Shown here: positions 20,386 through 31,151 of the stretch, piece by piece
How positions within the stretch are numbered: position 1 is the first letter of the stretch
How the letters are laid out: each line of letters begins with the position of its first letter
Source of the DNA: Streptacidiphilus carbonis
GTDB taxonomy: Bacteria; Actinomycetota; Actinomycetes; Streptomycetales; Streptomycetaceae
Direction: 5' to 3'
Length of the DNA: 64,000 bases
Assembly (NCBI RefSeq): GCF_000787775.1
Contig: NZ_BBPM01000003.1
Coordinates: 131,353 to 195,352, forward strand
Program-made: the position numbers and the translations under genes
The notes under the pieces: model-generated
Told to the model about the DNA's origin: nothing
Databases searched by the model: none
Seen by the model: only the letters and a program-made list of their open reading frames with translations

Positions 20386-22341
20386 TTATCCGCCCGCACT
20401 CTCGAACGCCCGTCCGGCATCCGTGGCCACCGGACCGCTGCGGAACAGCCCGGTACTGGCCGCCGTGTCCGAGGCGGGGAGAGCGAACCAGGCGTAGCGC
20501 TGCAGGTAGTCGAGACCGGCGAGCATCTTCGTGGAGGCGGTGACGAAGGCGGCCTGCTGCGGGCCGGTCGGGTAACTGCTGGTGCCGCCGGAGAAGTTGA
20601 TGAGCGCGTACTCGGTGAGCCAGATCGGCAGGTGGTAGCGGTCGTGGACGGCCTGGAGGTAGCCGCGCAGCTGGGCGACGGCGTCCGTGGTGGTGAAGTC
20701 GCCGCCGTACCAGTGCAGGGCGATGAAGTCGACCCGGTAGCCCTTGGCCTTGGCCCCGCTCATGAACCGGTCCAGCCAGCCCCCGGCGGTGTCGCCGCCG
20801 TAGGCGACGGCGGGGCTGCCCAACACCTTCCCGGTGGCCTCCAGCTGCGGCCAGAACTGCAGTGCCTGATCGACCGTCATATGGGACTGGGCGGACATGT
20901 CGGGCTCGTTGAAGCCCAGCAGGTAGGGACCGGCGCTCTTCGCCTGTGCCAGCGCGGTCGCGGTGACCGATCCGGATCCCCAGATCATCGGCACGAAGCC
21001 GACACCGGTCGGGGTGGTGATGCCCGAGTGGGTGGTGGACCAGGTGTAGTACCAACTGGCCCCGGACTGGGTGAGCGCGCTGTTCACGCCGCTGAAGCTC
21101 CAGGCGCTGACCCCCTTCTTGGACGAACTCGCCGGGACGACCGGCGCCTGGACGGCGGGGGCCTTCGATGCACCGGGCGCGGCGCTGCGCGATGCGCTCG
21201 CGCTGTTGGAGGCGGTGCGGCTGTGCGTCGCCGCGGGAGACGGCGGGGCTGACGGCGTGGTCGGTGACGGTACGTCAGGCGCGGTCGCCGCCGCGGCGGA
21301 CCGGTCGGCGGCAACCGGCCCGGTGTCCGCGGCCGGGCCAGTGCCCAGGCCCGCCACCAGCAGCGCGGCGACCGCGACGCCTGCGACCCCGGTGGCGGCG
21401 GCCGAGACCGCGAACACCCGTCCGTGCAGCAGCGCCCGGCCGCCCTTCGATGCCGCGCGGTGCCCGCGGCGTAGCGCCGCGGTGTGCGGCAGAGCGCTCT
21501 GCGCATTCTGCGCGCCCCGCGCGCCCCAGTCGGCCAGCGCCGGCGGCACCGGGAGCAGCGGCAGCCCGCCCAGCAACTGCCCGACCGGGAACAGCGACCG
21601 GCTCTGCCCGTCGCACACCGCGCAGTCACGGATGTGCCGGGCCAGGCGCTTGCGCCAGAGCGCTCCCGGCGTACCGTCCCAGGTCCGGGTCAGCTCGTAC
21701 AGACCCGGGCAGCCCGGCTCGGCCCGGAGCGCGCGGACGATGGTCCGCGCCGTCTGCATCTGCTCCTTCATCCGCTGGACCCGGACCGAGGTGTGCCGCG
21801 CCGACAGCCCCAGCGCCTCGGCCAGTTCGGACCGGCCGATCTCGCCGGTCTCCTCCAGCCACCACAGCGCGAGCAGCGCCCGGTCGTCCTCGTCCAGCCA
21901 GCGGGTCGCCTCGGCGACCTCGCGGCGCTGGTCGGTCAGGCCGAGCCTGAGCACGGTGAGCGCGGTGAAGTCCGAGGCCGGGTCGGGTATCTCCTCGGCC
22001 GTGTCCAGACCCGCCTGGCGGCTCCGGGAACTGCTGCGCTCCCGCTCCCGGTCGCGGACCTGGCGCACCGCGATGGCGACCAGCCAGGACCGGTACGCCT
22101 CGGGTTCGCGCAACTCGCCCAGCCCGCGGACGACCCGCAGAAGGGTCTCCTGGACCACGTCGTCGGTGTCCGGATGCCCGTCCAGGGCTCGGCCGACGAT
22201 GTTGTAGACCAGCGGCAGCGACTCGGCCACCAGCAGGTCCAGGGCCCGGGCGTCGCCCCCGCGGGCGGCCAGCACCGTGCCCGCGCTCGCCGCGCCGGTC
22301 CTCCTGCTCCGTCCGCCTGAGGTCGTCCCGCCTGAGGTCAT
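20386..22341 (-). CDS. Membrane-anchored ECF sigma factor fused to extracellular GH128-like glycoside hydrolase domain
   Basis: A 651-residue fusion. Residues 36-105 form sigma region 2 (DTDDVVQETLLRVVRG, EAYRSWLVAIAVRQVRDRE). Residues 148-200 form region 4 (LLALWWLEETGEIGRSELAEALGLSARH). A zinc-type anti-sigma motif, H-x3-C-x2-C (H236, C240, C243), follows. One membrane segment is at 308-333, then a Ser/Ala/Pro linker (340-408) that should lie outside the cell. Residues 409-650 match Asl1/GH128-type beta-glucanases, with both expected glutamates (E479 in GFNEPD, E577 in WLTEYA) and HWYGGDF. One chain thus holds sigma factor, built-in zinc motif, membrane anchor and sugar-directed domain. It is divergent from the thaumatin-like gene. 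ATG at 22341 lies about 11 bases after GAAGGGA. Confidence 0.88.
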   Translation of the reverse strand: MTSGGTTSGGRSRRTGAASAGTVLAARGGDARALDLLVAESLPLVYNIVGRALDGHPDTDDVVQETLLRVVRGLGELREPEAYRSWLVAIAVRQVRDRERERSSSRSRQAGLDTAEEIPDPASDFTALTVLRLGLTDQRREVAEATRWLDEDDRALLALWWLEETGEIGRSELAEALGLSARHTSVRVQRMKEQMQTARTIVRALRAEPGCPGLYELTRTWDGTPGALWRKRLARHIRDCAVCDGQSRSLFPVGQLLGGLPLLPVPPALADWGARGAQNAQSALPHTAALRRGHRAASKGGRALLHGRVFAVSAAATGVAGVAVAALLVAGLGTGPAADTGPVAADRSAAAATAPDVPSPTTPSAPPSPAATHSRTASNSASASRSAAPGASKAPAVQAPVVPASSSKKGVSAWSFSGVNSALTQSGASWYYTWSTTHSGITTPTGVGFVPMIWGSGSVTATALAQAKSAGPYLLGFNEPDMSAQSHMTVDQALQFWPQLEATGKVLGSPAVAYGGDTAGGWLDRFMSGAKAKGYRVDFIALHWYGGDFTTTDAVAQLRGYLQAVHDRYHLPIWLTEYALINFSGGTSSYPTGPQQAAFVTASTKMLAGLDYLQRYAWFALPASDTAASTGLFRSGPVATDAGRAFESAGG

Positions 22342-22407
22342 CTCGTTCCGTGTCCCTTCGCCCGGTGTGCGGCGCCCCGCTGTACAGGAGACGGGGTGAG
22401 CCGCCGC

Positions 22408-22440
22408 GGACAACGGAAACCTACGGGATTTCTGTTGTCC
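22408..22440. promoter_or_regulatory. 33-bp inverted repeat with ECF-promoter-like elements between sigma-GH and thaumatin genes
   Basis: Arms 22408-22419 and 22429-22440 match at 11 of 12 positions around a 9-nt centre. Read rightward it contains GGAAAC (22415-22420), then 16 bp, then GTCC (22437-22440), close to the GGAAC-N16/17-GTC form of ECF promoters, 26 bp before the thaumatin ATG. By symmetry a weaker version points left toward the sigma gene. It could be a two-way promoter of the fused sigma factor or a dimer operator. Confidence 0.55.
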
Positions 22441-22466
22441 TGTGGGACCTCGCCCGTCTCCGATAC

Positions 22467-23514
22467 ATGGGAACCAGAGGACGTAGTTCCGGAACGTGGA
22501 TGCGGTGGAAGTGGTGGGCGGCGCTGGCCGCCACCGGAGTGGCGGTGCTCGCCGTGGTCATCAGCACCACATCCGCGCAGTCGGGGCCGGCTCCGACCAC
22601 CGTGGCGGTGGCGCAGCCGTCCGTCCCGGGGGCGGACGCCGCTCCGTCCCCGTCCCTGTCCGCGGCCCCCCCCCGCATCCCTGTCCCCCCGCGCCGCCGC
22701 CTCGCCGACCCACCCCTCCGCCGGCGCCCCGGCCTCGACCGCCCGTCCCGCCGCCACCGCTGCTGCTGCCTCCCGGACGCGGACCGCCTCCGTACCCGCG
22801 TCGCCCGCAGCTGCCGGCCACCGCAGCGTCACCTTCGTCAACGCCGTCTCGCAGACGATCTGGGTGGCGGCCGGTCAGCAGACCGCGCAGCCCGCGCTGA
22901 GTACCACCGGCTGGGTGCTGAAGCCGGGTCAGTCGCTGACCGTCTCCGTCCCCGACCACTGGAACGGCCGTTTCTGGGGCCGCACCGGGTGCTCCTTCAA
23001 CGCCGCCGGATCCGGCCACTGCCAGACCGGGGACTGCGACGGCAGGTTCCAGTGCCCCGGCTACGGCTCCATCCCGGCGACGCTGGCCGAGTTCAACCTC
23101 AACGCCTGGAGCGGGCTGGACTTCTACGACGTCAGCATGGTCGACGGATCCAATCTGCCGATGTGGATCAACCAGGTCGGCGGCAGCTCCAAGGACGCGA
23201 TCAGCGCCGACGGCTGCTCGGCCGCCGGCTGCACCAAGCCCGTGGTCTGCCCCGCCCCGCTGCAGATCCACGCCGGCGGGGCGGTGGTCGGCTGCGAATC
23301 GCCGTGCGGGGTGTTCGGGACGGACCAGTACTGCTGCCGGGGCCAGTGGGCGGCACGCTCGGCCTGCGACCCCACCAAGTGGCCGGTGGACTACGCGGCC
23401 GACTTCAAGCGGGCCGAGCCGTTCGCCTACTCCTACTGCGACGACGACGCCACCAGCACCTTCACGGCGACCGGGGAGGCCGGTTACCGGATCACCTTCG
23501 GCCTGTCGCCGTAG
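22467..23514 (+). CDS. Thaumatin-like secreted protein, frame broken at a C9 tract
   Basis: The ATG-led frame at 22467 encodes a membrane/signal anchor (WWAALAATGVAVLAVVIS) and a Ser/Ala/Pro linker. At the nine-C run (22666-22674) the coding frame moves by one. The frame ending at 23514 continues the linker (ASLSPRAAASPTHPS) and encodes a full thaumatin-like domain: TFVNAVSQTIWVAAG, signature GRFWGRTGCSFNAAG with GHCQTGDCDG, and many paired cysteines. Removing one C would restore about 348 codons. Thaumatin-like proteins bind or cut beta-1,3-glucans and are often antifungal. The break could be a sequencing error, an inactivated gene, slippage or phase variation. An inner ATG at 22500 is also possible. 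Confidence 0.8.
22666..22674 (+). other. C9 homopolymer at the reading-frame break
   Basis: Nine C in a row inside the thaumatin gene. The protein-like frame is zero before it and +1 after it, so eight C would give a continuous gene. Confidence 0.85.
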
Positions 23515-23617
23515 GGCTGCCGCTTCTTGGAAGAGCCCAGGTGATATAAGACCTTCTTGGGTCGGCGCCGAAACAATCGTCATTGTCTTATCGATCCGCG
23601 GAGGTAATGCTGGTGGC

Positions 23618-24691
23618 ATGACCTCTGAGCAGATCCCCTCCCTCGCACCGGACGAGTTCGCGCCGGAGACCGCCTACCTCAACACCGCCTCGATGGGCCT
23701 GCTGCCCGCCCGTACCCGCTCCGCGCTGGTCGCGGACCTCGCGGAGTGGGCGGCCGGTCGCGCCAACCCGGTGGCGTACGACGCCCCCGTCGGCGACTCC
23801 CGGGCCTCCTTCGCGCGGCTGGTCGGGGTGCGGCCCGAGCAGGTGGCGATCGGCGCACAGGTCTCGTCGCTGGTCGCGCTGGTCGCGGCGGCGCTGCCGG
23901 CCGGGGCCGAAGTGCTGCTGGGCCAGGGCGACTTCACCTCGCTGACCCAGCCGTTCCACGGCCGCGGCGACCTCGCCGTCCGAGCGGTCCCGCTGGAGAA
24001 GCTGGCCGCCTCGGTCGGCCCGGCGACGGCGCTGGTCGCCGTCAGCGCCGTGCAGTCGGCGGACGGCCGGGTCGCCGACCTCGGCGAGCTCCGGACCGCG
24101 ACCGCCGCGCAGGGAGCCCGGCTGCTGGTGGACGCCACCCAGGCGGCGGGCTGGCTGCCGATCCGCGGCGACCAGGTCGACTACCTGGTCTGCGGCGCCT
24201 ACAAATGGCTGCTGGCACCGCGCGGCAGCGCCTTCCTCGCGGTGTCCCCCGAGGCTGCTGCCACGCTGCGCCCGATCGCCCCCGGCTGGTACGCGGGCGA
24301 GGACCCCTGGGCGGACTGCTACGACACGGTCCACCTCGCCGCGAGCGCCCGGCGCTTCGACGTCGCCCCGGCCTGGCACTCCTTCGCGGGAACGGCCCCC
24401 TCCCTCGCCCTGATCGAGGAGCTCGGCCCGGCCCGGATCGGCGCCCACAACCTGGCTCTCGCCGCACGCTTCCGGGCCGGCCTCGCCGAGCTCGGCCACT
24501 GCCCGGTCCCCGGCGAGTCCGCCATCGTCTCCACCCCCGGCCTCGGCACCGCCGCCGCCGAACTGGCCCGCGCCGGAGTGGTCATGTCCAACCGCGCCGG
24601 CAACCTCCGCGCCGCCTTCCACCTCTACACCACCTCGGCGGACGTCGACCGCGCCCTCGACGCGCTCTCGTCGCTCGGCCCGCGGGACTGA
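23618..24691 (+). CDS. Class-V aminotransferase family protein (cysteine-desulfurase/epimerase-like)
   Basis: A 357-residue PLP-dependent enzyme. Landmarks are YLNTASMGLLPA, the cofactor aspartate in LLVDATQAAGWLP, and the PLP lysine in VCGAYKWLLAPRGSAF, as in isopenicillin-epimerase-like members. No C-terminal cysteine of a true desulfurase is evident, so the reaction is unknown. ATG at 23618 has GGAGGT 12 bases upstream. It is distinct from the class-V enzyme at 18.9 kb; the two flank the sigma-thaumatin pair. Confidence 0.85.
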   Translation: MTSEQIPSLAPDEFAPETAYLNTASMGLLPARTRSALVADLAEWAAGRANPVAYDAPVGDSRASFARLVGVRPEQVAIGAQVSSLVALVAAALPAGAEVLLGQGDFTSLTQPFHGRGDLAVRAVPLEKLAASVGPATALVAVSAVQSADGRVADLGELRTATAAQGARLLVDATQAAGWLPIRGDQVDYLVCGAYKWLLAPRGSAFLAVSPEAAATLRPIAPGWYAGEDPWADCYDTVHLAASARRFDVAPAWHSFAGTAPSLALIEELGPARIGAHNLALAARFRAGLAELGHCPVPGESAIVSTPGLGTAAAELARAGVVMSNRAGNLRAAFHLYTTSADVDRALDALSSLGPRD

Positions 24692-24735
24692 GGGGCCGTC
24701 GCGGCGAGGCCGTCGCCGGCGGTCAGCGCCTGCGG

Positions 24736-27123
<2,388 letters not shown>

Positions 27124-27325
27124 TCACGCTAGATCGCGCACACCTCGCGCGGCCCCGGGTCCGGGACGGCTCGCCCGATCAGGTGAAATCCCCGCTCCGC
27201 CGTTTTGGGACCGGTTGCCCCGTGTCTCCCGGCCGTATGTGAAAAGGTGCTCCCAGGATCCAGGGAGCGCCTACACACACGCCCCCGCCTCGAACCTCCA
27301 TTCGACCCGATCGGCACGCCAGACG

Positions 27326-28531
27326 ATGACCAGCAGCACCACCGAACCGGACGCCGCCCCCGCCGGAGACGCCCCGGCACCCCAGCACGCCGCGACCCGG
27401 CAGCGCGGCCGGGCCCGGAGGATCGCTGTGCTGGTCCGGCCCGCGTTCGCGGTCTACGCCGTGACGACCGCCGTGCACCTGCTGGTGCTGTCGGCGATGA
27501 TCCCGGCCGGCGGTCCGAGTCTGCAGAACCGGCTGACCACCTGGGACGGCGGCTTCTACCTGGACATCGCCACCCACGGCTACCCGCACGGCTACAGCTA
27601 CGACCCGTCCGGCAAGCTCACCGGCAACACCCTGGCGTTCTTCCCGCTCTACCCGATGCTGGTCCGGGCCGTGCACGAGGTAACCCGCCTCAGCGTCCCC
27701 GTGTCGGGCATCGTCACCGCCAACCTGGCCCTGATCGCCGCGCTGATCGTGACACTGCTGCTCTTCTGCCGGCTGTACGGGCGGCGCACAGCGGTCATCG
27801 CCATCACCCTGCTGGCCGGGGCGCAGCCGATGTCCCTGGTGTTCCTGATGTCCTACAGCGAGTCGCTGTTCCTGGCGCTGGCCGCCGGGATGCTGCTGGC
27901 CGCGCACCGCAGGGCCTGGCTCACCGCCGGCCTGCTCGCCCTGCTGGTCGGCCTGACCCGGCCGGCCGCCGTGGCCGCGGTCGCGGCGCTCGGCGTGGCG
28001 GTGCTGCTGCACCTGGTGCGCGAGCGCAGGCTCAGCCGGCGCCCGCTCGTCGGCCTGCTGCTGGGCTGCGCCGGGACCCCGCTCTACCTGCTCTGGGTGG
28101 CCCTGCGGGTCGGCCACGCCGACGCCTGGTTCCGGATCCAGGGCGCCGGCTGGGGCACCCAGTGGGACAACGGCCGCGCCATCCGGGACTTCCTGGTGCA
28201 CACCCTGTCCAGCGGTGACGGCTGGGTCGCGGTCAGCACCGCCGTCCTGCTGATCGCCCTGGTCTGCGCCACCCTGGTCACCTGGCAGCGCGGCAGCTGG
28301 CCCCCGCTGGTCGTCTACGGCACCAGCATCGTCGTCCTGACCCTCTGCCAGAGCAACTACTACCACTCGAAGCTCCGCCTGCTGCTCCCCGCCCTGGTAT
28401 TCCTGGTCCCGCTGGCCCGCTCCCTCGCCCGGAGCCGCACCCGCACCGCCGTCCTCGCCCTCGCCGCGGCCACCCTCTTCGGCTGCTGGTACGGCGCGTA
28501 CATGATCACCGTCTGGACCTACGCGATCTGA
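27326..28531 (+). CDS. PIG-V-like mannosyltransferase, integral membrane
   Basis: A 401-residue multi-pass membrane protein with about eight to nine segments. The loop after the first segment carries TTWDGGFYLDIATHGYPHGY, the acidic motif of lipid-linked-sugar glycosyltransferases of the PIG-V/GT-C type, and NTLAFFPLYPMLVRAV follows. These add a mannose from a polyprenyl carrier outside the membrane. ATG at 27326 opens a soluble basic N-terminus; the open frame behind it is not protein-like. Confidence 0.85.
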   Translation: MTSSTTEPDAAPAGDAPAPQHAATRQRGRARRIAVLVRPAFAVYAVTTAVHLLVLSAMIPAGGPSLQNRLTTWDGGFYLDIATHGYPHGYSYDPSGKLTGNTLAFFPLYPMLVRAVHEVTRLSVPVSGIVTANLALIAALIVTLLLFCRLYGRRTAVIAITLLAGAQPMSLVFLMSYSESLFLALAAGMLLAAHRRAWLTAGLLALLVGLTRPAAVAAVAALGVAVLLHLVRERRLSRRPLVGLLLGCAGTPLYLLWVALRVGHADAWFRIQGAGWGTQWDNGRAIRDFLVHTLSSGDGWVAVSTAVLLIALVCATLVTWQRGSWPPLVVYGTSIVVLTLCQSNYYHSKLRLLLPALVFLVPLARSLARSRTRTAVLALAAATLFGCWYGAYMITVWTYAI

Positions 28532-28542
28532 CCGGCGCCGGG

Positions 28543-28767
28543 TCAGTTGGTCGCGACCCAGGTGACCCGGCGGGGGTGGCCCTGGGGCATGGCGATGCCG
28601 ATGGCGCCCGCGTCGGCGAGGGCGCACAGGGCCTGCTCGGTGGCCTGCCGGCCGTAGGGCTTGAAGCGGCACAGATCGGTGGCGGTCGGCTGGAAGACCA
28701 CGCCGGCGCTGAGGTAGCTGCGGATCGACTTCAGGACGTCCGCCTGGATCTCTGCGGTGCTGCTCAT
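28543..28767 (-). CDS. Small helix-turn-helix-like hypothetical protein
   Basis: A 74-residue protein. CRFKPYGRQATEQALCALADAGAIGIAMPQGH looks like a small winged-helix segment. No named family recognised. ATG at 28767 is chosen because upstream residues of the longer frame are Arg/Pro-rich. It ends 11 bp from the converging mannosyltransferase gene. Confidence 0.55.
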   Translation of the reverse strand: MSSTAEIQADVLKSIRSYLSAGVVFQPTATDLCRFKPYGRQATEQALCALADAGAIGIAMPQGHPRRVTWVATN

Positions 28768-28829
28768 GGACACCACCGTAAGCCGGGGCCAGGCGTCGCG
28801 CCTGGTCAGCGGTGTGCACCAGCCACGCT

Positions 28830-29099
28830 CTAGCCGGTCTGACCGCCGGCCGAGGGCCAGGAGCCACCGGGGACGGACTCCTTCGAGGGCCAGTCGTCGG
28901 GGCCGCCGAGCCGCCATTCGACGATCGTGGGGTCCAGTTCGAACCACTCGGTGAGGCCGGCCATGTCCAGCAGCTTCTCGACGTCGGCCCGGCTCTCGGC
29001 GAGGGCCACCACATTGTGGCCGAGCTGGACCCTTCGGCCGGTGCCGTCGGGCCCGGTCTCCGGGGGGAGGACGATGACGATGGGGTCGGGATTCTCCAT
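28830..29099 (-). CDS. Small conserved-looking hypothetical protein
   Basis: An 89-residue acidic protein: VQLGHNVVALAESRADVEKLLDMAGLTEWFELDPTIVEW. Normal composition and compact domain-like sequence suggest a real gene. No function recognised. ATG at 29099. Confidence 0.6.
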   Translation of the reverse strand: MENPDPIVIVLPPETGPDGTGRRVQLGHNVVALAESRADVEKLLDMAGLTEWFELDPTIVEWRLGGPDDWPSKESVPGGSWPSAGGQTG

Positions 29100-29169
29100 G
29101 GATCAAGGCTGCGCGACCGAGGCACCCTCCGCACCTGGGAAGATCCACCAGTGCGCCGGGCGGGTCGGC

Positions 29170-29541
29170 TCAAGCCACCAGCGTCCGCTTCTCACGGAGC
29201 ACGCAGAACTCATTGCCCTCGGGGTCCGCCAGCACGGTCCAGGACTCCGTTCCGAGCTGGCCGACGTCCACCCGTCTGGCCCCCAGCGCCAGGATGCGGG
29301 CGATCTCCGCCTCCCGCTCCCCCGGCCCCGGGTTCAGGTCGAGGTGCAGCCGGTTCTTCACGGTCTTGCCCTCGGCCGCAGGCATGAAGCAGATCCCCGT
29401 CGGGGCGTCCACGGCCGGCCCGACCACCACCTCGCGCTCCCGCTCGGAGAGGATCTGCCAGTCCAGCACCTGCGCCCAGAAGCGGGCCAGCCCGGGCAGG
29501 TCGACGGCGTCGACGACGATGTGGTGCAGCGAGACGGTCAT
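29170..29541 (-). CDS. VOC (glyoxalase/bleomycin-resistance) family protein
   Basis: A 123-residue single VOC domain: LHHIVVDAVDLPGLARFWAQ, then KNRLHLDLNPG and the closing VLADPEGNEFCVL. The family binds a metal and acts in detoxification or ring cleavage; substrate unknown. ATG at 29541; the longer frame behind it is not protein-like. Confidence 0.85.
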   Translation of the reverse strand: MTVSLHHIVVDAVDLPGLARFWAQVLDWQILSEREREVVVGPAVDAPTGICFMPAAEGKTVKNRLHLDLNPGPGEREAEIARILALGARRVDVGQLGTESWTVLADPEGNEFCVLREKRTLVA

Positions 29542-29650
29542 GGGGACAGTGTGCCGCCCCGACGCCGCCCGCGGTCCACCGTTCGGTTGACGGCCGGGTT
29601 CCATCGTTCGCTGCTCATGGGACGGGGGCCGGGGCGAGCAGGCTGGGGAC

Positions 29651-29857
29651 ATGGACATTCAGGGAACATCGAGAGAACGCCGCGCCTATCTGCTCGCGGG
29701 AGTCGGCTCGGCCGTGGTGCTGAGCGCTCTCTGGGTGGTGCTGCTGCTCACCCGGACCGTGCCGGATTCGGCGCTCGCCGGAATCGCCGTCTCGATCGGC
29801 ATCAGCGCGCTCCTCGCCGCTGCCATCGCCAAATCACGTATCCACTGCGGACATTGA
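29651..29857 (+). CDS. Small two-helix membrane protein
   Basis: A 68-residue protein with two hydrophobic segments (YLLAGVGSAVVLSALWVVLLL and ALAGIAVSIGISALLAAAIA) and a basic end. No family recognised. ATG at 29651 follows a GGGGAC stretch. Confidence 0.5.
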   Translation: MDIQGTSRERRAYLLAGVGSAVVLSALWVVLLLTRTVPDSALAGIAVSIGISALLAAAIAKSRIHCGH

Positions 29858-30032
29858 CGCATGATCCGCTCAACGGCCGCGCCACTGCGGCCCGGAGCGA
29901 ACCGGCCACCCCTGCAGGGCGGTGACGCTGCGTAGTTGTTCGAGATGCGGGTGTGAGCGGGTGCTGCCACGGTGGGAAACGCACCTGCCCCATGCAGGTG
30001 CTGTGCATCCGAGACCATGCAGGAGACATCCC

Positions 30033-30203
30033 ATGTCGAAGGTCAAGAACCGCGAACGCAAGCAGCAGAAGACTCTCGCCACCGCCGCCCAGCCCGGGCA
30101 GTACGCCCAGGACCCGGCGATGGAGAACACCGAGCAGATGCTGATGCCGTCCGTGTCACAGCCGGTGTCGCGGAAGAAGGAGAAGCGCTACGGCCACAAC
30201 TGA
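30033..30203 (+). CDS. Small basic hypothetical protein
   Basis: A 56-residue soluble protein starting MSKVKNRERKQQKTLATAAQ and ending SRKKEKRYGHN. The low-Arg/Pro, Lys/Gln-rich composition is unlike shadow frames in this GC-rich DNA. AGGAGA lies seven bases before the ATG at 30033. A perfect hairpin follows, supporting a real transcript. Confidence 0.6.
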   Translation: MSKVKNRERKQQKTLATAAQPGQYAQDPAMENTEQMLMPSVSQPVSRKKEKRYGHN

Positions 30204-30222
30204 CCGTTCGCGGTGACCTGTG

Positions 30223-30254
30223 AGGTGCGTGCCCGGTTCGCCGGGCACGCACCT
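30223..30254. terminator. Bidirectional hairpin terminator with TTCG tetraloop
   Basis: A perfect 14-bp stem (30223-30236 with 30241-30254) closed by TTCG, between the converging small basic protein and ABC permease genes. Confidence 0.8.
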
Positions 30255-30278
30255 TCGTCGTGGCTCACGCGTCGGGCG

Positions 30279-31151
30279 TCACAGGTCGCGTCGGTGCACC
30301 ACGGTCAGCGCGATCGCCACGGCGACCAGCGGCCAGACCGCGTAGACGGTCCAGGAGCCGGCGACGGTGGCCAGGTGGTAGCCGGGTAGCCCGGGCGGAA
30401 GGGACTGCGGGCCGGTCTCCTTCAGCCGCTGCCAGGCGCGCAGCAGCAGCGAGTGGCTGAGGTCGGCCTCCCAGCGGTGGTTGTCGGTGAGCAGGTTGGG
30501 CAGCAGCAGCAGGAGCACGATCACCGTCACCATCGTGGTCGCGCTGTGCCGGATCAGTGCGCCGAGCCCCATCCCGACCAGCGCGCTCACCGGTGCCAGC
30601 AGTGCCGAGACCACGATCACGTGCACTGCGCCGGGTTGGCTGATCGAGACCCCGGCGTGCCGTCCGGACAGGATGGCCTGGGTGATCCAGAAGGACGCGA
30701 ACGCGACGACGAAGCCGTAGGCCGTCATCACCGCCGAGACCACGGCGATCTTGGCGGCCAGCAGCGAGCGCCGCGCGGGCACCGCCGCGATGCTCACCCG
30801 GATCAGTCCGGTGGAGTACTCCCCGGTGACATTGATGGCGCCGATGCAGCCGGCGGCGAGCAGCAGGCAGATGCCGGCGTTGTTGGTGAAGGCGTCGCTG
30901 AGGGACCCGTAGGGCACGAACCCGTCCCGCACGTCCTGGGAGTAGTTGGCCCAGTAGGTGTAGTCGGCGAGCGCGCCGTTGGCGTTCATGGCGATCAGGG
31001 CCAGTCCGCTCAGTCCGATGGCCCACCAGTTCGACCGCAGGGTCCACAGTTTGAGCCACTCGGCGGCGAGCAGGTCGCGGAACCGGGCCCGCGGCTCGTC
31101 GGCGGCGGGGGCGGGGGCGGTGGCGCGGCGGGCGGCTGCGAGTGCGGTCAT
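30279..31151 (-). CDS. ABC-2 type export permease
   Basis: A 290-residue membrane protein with about six segments. The N-terminal FRDLLAAEWLKLWTLRSNWW is typical of actinobacterial ABC-2 permeases, and INVTGEYSTGLIRVSIAAVPARR is the coupling region. ATG at 31151 overlaps the ATPase stop (ATGA). It forms an exporter with the upstream ATPase; substrate unknown. Confidence 0.85.
   Translation of the reverse strand: MTALAAARRATAPAPAADEPRARFRDLLAAEWLKLWTLRSNWWAIGLSGLALIAMNANGALADYTYWANYSQDVRDGFVPYGSLSDAFTNNAGICLLLAAGCIGAINVTGEYSTGLIRVSIAAVPARRSLLAAKIAVVSAVMTAYGFVVAFASFWITQAILSGRHAGVSISQPGAVHVIVVSALLAPVSALVGMGLGALIRHSATTMVTVIVLLLLLPNLLTDNHRWEADLSHSLLLRAWQRLKETGPQSLPPGLPGYHLATVAGSWTVYAVWPLVAVAIALTVVHRRDL

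Noticed and set aside
22467..23549. Continuous 5' frame of the thaumatin gene read to its own stop at 23549
   Set aside because: After the C9 tract this frame becomes Arg/Pro-rich without any domain, while the neighbouring frame encodes the thaumatin fold.
28768..29148. 5' extension of the small helix-turn-helix-like gene to 201 residues
   Set aside because: The extension is Arg/Gly-rich and overlaps the 89-residue gene. The ATG at 28767 gives a compact normal protein.
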